NCBI RefSeq assembly: GCF_030272615.1
Contig: NC_081415.1
Span: 230,790,803 to 230,854,802, forward strand
Direction of reading: 5' to 3'
Length of the DNA: 64,000 bases
DNA from: Cryptomeria japonica
Taxonomy: Eukaryota > Streptophyta > Pinopsida > Cupressales > Cupressaceae
Shown: positions 58,437-64,000 of the stretch, in pieces
Position numbering within the stretch: the first letter of the stretch is position 1
Layout of the letters: every line of letters starts with the position of its first letter
Notes under the pieces: generated by a model
What the model was told of the DNA's origin: nothing
Database searches by the model: none
The model's input: the letters and a program-made list of their open reading frames with translations, nothing else
Translations under genes and position numbers: made by a program

Positions 58437-61400
58437 ATGGCATCCTCTTCTATACCTGAATTCATAGCAAACCCTACTATGGTCGAGGTAATAAAACACC
58501 CTAGGCCCATATTTCAGCTAGTTCCTGAGATAGCTAAAAAGGATGACAATGTAGGTGCTTTTTCCCAAATTCCCAAAAGAATTGTTTATGCAAAAGACCC
58601 TAGAATTTATATCCATTGCCATATAGAAGAATTAGGAGATGAAAAAATCAAGAACATGTACAAATCTGTTATCTGTGATGATTCCAGTAAAGTAAAACCT
58701 GAACACCAAATTATTGAAACCCTAGGATTCACAGAAATCCTCTGCATTCCAAAATTCCCCAAGGAAGTGATAAGGATAGTATTGAGAAGGGTACATGGTG
58801 AATTTTTCTAGCTAGATTCAATTCATAAAATTACCAAGGAAGCTGTGAAAGCTATAACAGGGTTACCTTCCATCGGTAGCAAACCAAACAAAACAAAGAA
58901 GGTCTCAAATGACCTGGTAATGAACCTAGCTGATGCAACATCCGACAAAAGGCCTCTAAGGGTTAATGATGTGACTGATACAAATGTGAGATTTTTTAGC
59001 ATGATTTTAGGATACAAAGCAACACATGTAAACTAGCTTAACTCAGTTTCCAGTTTATGCATAAAAGGTGCACATGATATGGTAAAAGAAAATGTGAAAA
59101 TTGATGTATGTGAATGGCTAAAGGATGAATTGATTGACAACTTAGGGAAAATCAATAAGGATAAGAAGGGAACATTTAGATTTGGTAACTTACTTGTATT
59201 CTTAATGCTTCACATAAGCAAACAGGTGCCCGATATAGGTATCAAGAACCTTGGATTTGACATACCGATAGGTAAACAATTATCAGACTTATTCAACAAC
59301 ATGGGTGAAAACAAGGAAAAGAATATCAATGAGTATTTTCAAGCACTAAAGGCCGGAATGAACAAAAGAATCAGAGTATCACAGAAAATTGTAAACAAAT
59401 ACAAAGATGACATATGTTTTGTGATTAAAAAGGATGAGATCTGGATGGAAGCAGTTGTCCCAAGAACAATTTGGGTTACTGAGATGGGTTATAAGACTAA
59501 TGACCATATCATTGAAACATATTCTAAAGCACTTTTGGAAGCACCAAATGAACCTAAGGAAGAAATATTTGGTAGTGCTGAGACCATTGAAAGCCAAATT
59601 CAATCTAAGAAGAGAGTAAAGAAAGTAGAAGCATCAGTGAGGAGAGGTTCAAGGCAGGCTAAGGCTATAAAAGAAGATGTACTAAAACAAACCGGTATCA
59701 CTGAAGATGAGTTACAGGCACAACAACCAAAAACTCACCTTTCACCGATAGCAACTTCTTCAGAGAGTGACATGCTAGCTGAATTTAAAAGAGTTGTAAG
59801 GGAAAGACAACCTTCACTGGTATCCACCCCCTCACCGAGAAGAACTAGACAAAAACAACAGGCAGTAAGGTCTCCGGTAAAGAAGACAACCCCAAAGAAA
59901 AAGCTAACACCTAAGAAGAAAAGGACTCAACAAAATATTTCTCCGATTGACAGACTATTGGATGAAATCATAGAAGAAGGAAAACTCAAAAACATAGAAA
60001 AATTATATGATACACTATCAGCAGATGAGAAAGAGCAAGTTGAAAACAATGTTATTTTACACCTAGATATCTATAATAAGTTTTTGATGGAAGTTGTAGA
60101 TGAACTACCAGATGAATTATTCAAGAGACTAGAAGCAAGAAGACAATCTATTGTAGAACTTGACAAGAAAATCAAAATTGAAAAATTACTTGTTGTCTAC
60201 CTAGCCAACTCTCCAAAAGAAATAGATAATCTAATTGCAAAAGCCAACCGGTCAGTATTCTCTACTGCACACCAACATATTGCACTAATGGTAGGAAGAG
60301 TAAAAGAGGTAACAGAAGAAACAAAAAATGGATGGGATATATTCCTTGTGGAGAAGGAAAAGCAGGAAGAGTACAGGAACCCCAAGCCTATCAAAGTCTA
60401 TCAAAAGGACAAAGACAAGGGTAAAGGAAAGGTTGGTGGACCTCCCAATATCAAAGTAAAAGATAACTTATCTCCATCGCCTTTGATTACTAGACTAGTA
60501 ACAACAACAGAAGACCAACCGACAGATGACAGTATGGATGTATCACAAAAGGATACTAATCCTAATCCTAAGGTACTATACATAGTGGATGTTGATACTC
60601 AAAAGGTCAACATTGTGATACACAATGACACAACCGGTAAGATTGACATGGCTAGTGAGCCACCGACATCTGACAATATTGATAACACTGAAGGAAAAGT
60701 GGAAGATGATAGCATAGGGAAACAGACAGAGACTAGAACAGATAAACAAACAGAGAGACAAGCAGAGCAACAGGCTCCGAAATAGGAATAGGTTCATGTG
60801 GAAATAGTGCCACCGACAATAGGAGAGAAACAAAAACCCTTGCTTAAGGAAATGGAAACACAGACTGACCTACCAGAGGTCACTACAAGCATGGTTACTT
60901 CCTCCACCGGTGGAATTCAAAATGTTGGTTCATCCTCAGCAAATTACAAATCAACCAATGTAACTGAAGTTCTTTTAGATTCTTTGAAGAAAATATCTGA
61001 TTGTAGTTCACAAGCTTATAAAGCTATAGATGACACAATCCCAATTTTGAGGATGATAGCTCCTAAATGCAACATAGATAATAAGGATTCTTTAAGTCAA
61101 CTTGACACTTTGTCGAAGTATATTACTGACAACACAGTGCCAGTTGAACAGATAAAGGAACAGGCATTTAAAGGCAGGATGGAAATTGAAAAACATAAAT
61201 TCTTTGAGAATCAAATAAAGAAGTGTACTAGGGAATTTGACACACTTCTACCGGAACTCTGTAACATATTGAAGGAATGTAAAACTCTATACAAAGATAC
61301 TTGCAAGACAAACTTTTTGACAGTGGACATAGATAAGAAGATGAGCAAAGTACAGGAAGAAATTATTAAACTTGTTGACAATTTTGTTAATTCACCTGAT

Positions 61401-61724
61401 ACATTATCAGTTTTTGAGAAAAAGATAACAAGTTTTGAGGAAGAGTTACTGAAGCTAGAGAGAGAAAAGGAGAGAATAATAAACAAGGCTAAGAACCTAA
61501 GACTAAGACTAAGTCCCAGACTGGAGCATCTAGCATTCTTGAGAAAGGAAATATCTGAAGCATTAGTACAAGGACAGAAAACATCGGCAGAGCATGTGCA
61601 ACAACTCACCGGTACAGTTCAAAGAAGAGAGGCAGCAATAAAAGACAATAAGAAATTTATGGAAAGCATAAATTTGGTTTTGGCGGATCTTTTTCAAATT
61701 GTAACCACCCAGTTACAAGGTTGA
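58437..61724 (+). pseudogene. E10 ORF2, most complete copy (unknown protein in place of pol)
   Basis: One reading frame of 1,096 codons from ATG 58437 to TGA 61722-61724, with no frameshift, interrupted only by four TAG codons (58809, 59034, 60783, 60789). At 58809 E9 has TGG (Trp). Domain 1 (about residues 95-260) holds VIRIVLRRVHGEFF, VKAITGLPSIGS, FSMILGYKATHVN and VCEWLKDELIDNLGK. NNMGENKEKNINEYFQALK follows, then a basic TPKKKLTPKKKR stretch (about residue 490), a helical domain (LYDTLSADEKEQVENNV, ELPDELFKRLEARRQ), a Pro/Thr linker and a C-terminal coiled coil. No catalytic motif is seen. The preserved frame suggests recent selection. Confidence 0.88.
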
Positions 61725-61768
61725 GGCAGAAAACTACAACTCTATTGACAACCTTTGTCATTGATGCC

Positions 61769-61921
61769 AAAGGGGGAGTAGTAGTATGAGAAAATAATCA
61801 GCAAAAGGCTTATCTTCTCAGGGGGAGCTCACATATTTTTGGTAACATTTTTGGTACACAATTTTGGATTACAAGTTTTGGAATTTTCTCATGAGTGTTG
61901 CCATCAATGCCAAAGGGGGAG
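61769..61921 (+). other. E10 twin polypurine tracts
   Basis: AAAGGGGGAG at 61769-61778 after TTTGTCATTGATGCC, and AAAGGGGGAG at 61912-61921 abutting the 3' LTR after GTTGCCATCAATGCC. TCAGGGGGAG lies near 61820 between them. Confidence 0.85.
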
Positions 61922-62730
61922 TGTTGGCATATGCACACTCCAATGAGACATTGTAGGTGATTGAAGGTTTTGTCATTGATAGCAACCTTACAATCCTATG
62001 ACACCGGCAAGGCATTCCACCAGCACTAGCAAGATCAGACTCTACACCAACACTCACATCACTGGCACCGACAGTGAAAGGAAGCATACCGTCACAGAAG
62101 CCGATAGGATTTTTTATTGTTTATATATTTTGTTTATTATTGTAAAATCTTTGTAAGTCGACTTGGCAAGTTGTGAAATGACTCTTATATAAGAGAGATC
62201 ATTGTAGAACATTTTGATATAGGAGAAGAATATATTTTAGGCAAAATAAGGCAGACCTATTATGCAAATTATAGGTTAAGGGTTTATGTAAGAAGCAGAG
62301 CAGAAACCAGTACTGGATCTGGCATTATAGATGCTATCTTGAAGCAGTACAAGACACTAGATTTATATAATCCTTTTTTGTAAGTCAGCGAGACTTCCTA
62401 TTTTGTATTTGAGCAGTGAGCTCTAGGTAGTTGGCCTTCCTGCATGTTCAGGCCCCTCTTGTAGCAATAATATTCTCTTATTGGCCAGTAAGTGAATATT
62501 GTGGGTCACAAATCCCACCGAGGTTTTTCCCACACTAGGTTTCCTCGTTAAATCCTTGTGTTATGGTGTGTTTTTCATGTGGTTGTTTTTATCTCTGTTT
62601 ATTGCATTACTTCCTATTTACCGGTACACAGTATTAATATGCTCTACATGTTTTAAGTTAAGAAAATTCTATAACTGATTAAATACTGATTGACCCCCCC
62701 CCCCTCTCAGTATCTATGGGAATCCTAACA
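61922..62730 (+). repeat. E10 3' LTR
   Basis: TGTTGGCATATGCACACTCC ... GGGAATCCTAACA, 809 bp, closely similar to the 5' copy, with a slightly longer C-run near 62696. Confidence 0.95.
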
Positions 62731-62900
62731 ATGTCATCCTCTTCCTCTAAAAAAGTTCAAATTGTGTAATCATTATTTTCTTGCATTTTGCATTACTCAA
62801 TTTTGTAAGCTTTGTTCTGATACTTCAAAATTCAAATTTCCCTCTAGTACACGAGTTTCACCACTATTATTCCTACCTATACTATCCATGTTAGATGAAG
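62731..62900 (+). other. E7 leader before gag
   Basis: Short AT-rich untranslated stretch from the E10 target site to the gag. No start codon is clearly preferable. Confidence 0.5.
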
Positions 62901-64000
62901 CATTTTAATTAAGGTCTCCAAAGGTTTAATTACTGAAGAAACGCAACCTAATTTGGGTGACTTCTTTAATGAGGATCATGCTAATTCTTCCCATCCCAAT
63001 CATGTGCCTATTCACCCCATTGATGAATCCCATGATGAAGAAGAATCTTTAACTAGGGTCTCTATAGATAAACTTTCCACATTGGACAATCAATTTGATA
63101 ACTTTCAACAATGGATGTCCCAAGAATACCCTAATAGTGAAGCTCTTCCATTATTTCAAGGCCTTAAGTGCATGGTTCAAAGTGATAATAATGGAATTGA
63201 TATATTGTGTGGCATTGCACATATTGTTGATTCTAATTTCATGCCTATCAAGAGTTGTTCTGAAACCCTAGGTTATTCACAACCTTCAACATAAGTCAAT
63301 CCTTCAATTCCTTTGACTACTCTTATGAATAGTATTCATACTTTTACCTCCAACATCATGGCCACATCAACTCAAAGTGTCATTCCTACAACCATTGGTC
63401 ATGGGGGTAATCCTTCTTCTTCATTTAATCCTCCATCTTTACCTGTCTTCCATAAGTATTCATATTATTCCTCAACCAATCAATGTGATACAAGGGGGAA
63501 ATTCCTTCAACAACTTTGATCCTCCTTTGGTTGTCCCTTTTCCTACCCAATCATCACCTATGCCTACTTATCATAATGTCCCACCACCTTATTCTAAATC
63601 CATTCCTTCTTTCAATAACATCACACTACCCTCTCAATCAACTATGTCTAACATCCATTCTTCTACCCAAGTGACAATTAACAATCTTGCTCAAACTGTG
63701 TCTTCCTTACAACAACAAATTGCTTCTATGAGTCAATCCAAGTTTAGTGTGCCCACCTTTGATGTTGCGAGCCCACTTTCTCTTGATATTGTTAAAGCCA
63801 TGCCACCTAAACATGTTGAGATCCCTCAATTGGAACTCTATAATGGAAAAGGTGATCCTCTTATGCATGCCAAAACATTTCAAATCTTGTGTACCGATTT
63901 TTCTTATGATCAAAGATTGCTTGCAAAATTGTTTACAAGAACACTAAGAGATAAGGCTTTACAATGGTATTTCTCTTTTCCTTCTTATTCAATCACATCC
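62901..64000 (+). pseudogene. gag: E7 gypsy Gag, 5' part, runs off window
   Basis: From about 62901 the frame reads ITEETQPNLGDFFNED and a hydrophilic region to a TAA at 63292-63294, then goes on in the same frame to a G-run near 63495, where it shifts. The continuation has a Pro/Ser/Asn-rich stretch, SSLQQQIASMSQSKF and the retrotrans_gag start EIPQLELYNGKGDPLMHAK ... TRTLRDKALQWYFSFPSYS at the window end. This is the typical Gag of plant Ty3/gypsy elements (Tat/Athila side). No start codon is certain. Confidence 0.85.

Larger units (their letters stand above)
56125..62730 (+). mobile_element. E10: pol-less LTR retrotransposon, sister of E9
   Basis: LTRs 56125-56930 (806 bp) and 61922-62730 (809 bp), target duplication ATGTT (56120-56124)/ATGTC (62731-62735), primer site 56933-56945, gag 57002-58134, ORF2 58437-61724, polypurine tract 61912-61921. 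The gene layout is the same as E9 and, again, there is no pol. It lies in E7. Confidence 0.95.
38107..64000 (+). mobile_element. E7: Ty3/gypsy element, 5' part, split by E8 and E10; runs off window
   Basis: A TGTAGTGTCC start at 38107 interrupts E2 RNase H and looks like a gypsy LTR start (compare TGTAGCGTCC in E6). The next recognisable gypsy coding is the gag at 62.9-64.0 kb on the same strand. The pieces 38107-40780, 55585-56124 and 62731-64000 are therefore probably one element. The link between the first two pieces is inferred, because the right end of E8 is damaged and no target duplication can be checked there. The link across E10 is supported by its target duplication. Confidence 0.55.

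Overview
The window is a block of plant repetitive DNA in which essentially every recognisable gene belongs to a transposable element. I see no host gene, rRNA, tRNA, CRISPR or bacterial operon. The long AT-rich LTRs, initiator-Met primer sites, Tat-type Ty3/gypsy polyproteins with a second RNase H, and deep nesting point to a seed plant with a very large genome. A conifer is my best guess, but this is inference, not proof.

Layout (E1-E10 are my labels). E1 (1-5507, minus): right part of a Copia-type element with gag but no visible pol. 5508-7423: non-coding tandem and simple repeats. E2 (7424-38106, plus): an old Copia element whose 5' LTR is split by two younger elements and whose RNase H is cut by a third. 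E3 (7831-15711, plus) is a full-length degenerate Copia element in the E2 LTR (TSD TTCTT). E4 (9621-10316, minus) is a LINE-like insertion in E3 gag (16-bp TSD). E5 (16093-33795, minus) is a 17.7-kb Tat-lineage gypsy element in the E2 LTR (TSD GGTTG). Between its integrase and 3' LTR, E5 carries a decayed plant-mobile-domain gene in antisense. E6 (26106-27380) is a solo gypsy LTR in the E5 G-patch region (TSD AATCC). E7 (38107-window end, plus) is a gypsy element starting inside E2 RNase H; its gag begins near 62.9 kb. E8 (40781-about 55584), E9 (46214-52859, nested in E8, TSD CGGAT/CAGAT) and E10 (56125-62730, TSD ATGTT/ATGTC) are three related LTR elements with no pol.

The most unusual content is in E8, E9 and E10. 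Each has Met-tRNA primer site, polypurine tract and paired LTRs, a gag with coiled coil and several CCHC knuckles, and then, where pol should be, a second gene (ORF2) of about 1,000-1,100 codons. ORF2 has an N-terminal globular domain containing an RVHG motif, a Lys/Pro-rich basic middle and coiled coils. I do not recognise its function. In E9 and E10 a TATA-like box lies exactly 150 bp before the ORF2 ATG, so ORF2 may be a captured gene with its own promoter. These elements must borrow protease, integrase and reverse transcriptase from an autonomous Copia relative such as the E2/E3 type.

Most stop codons in the broken frames are TAG (or TGA/TAA) where a homologue has CAG, TGG or CGA, which fits deamination of methylated cytosines in silenced elements. 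All nucleotide counts and comparisons were made by eye.
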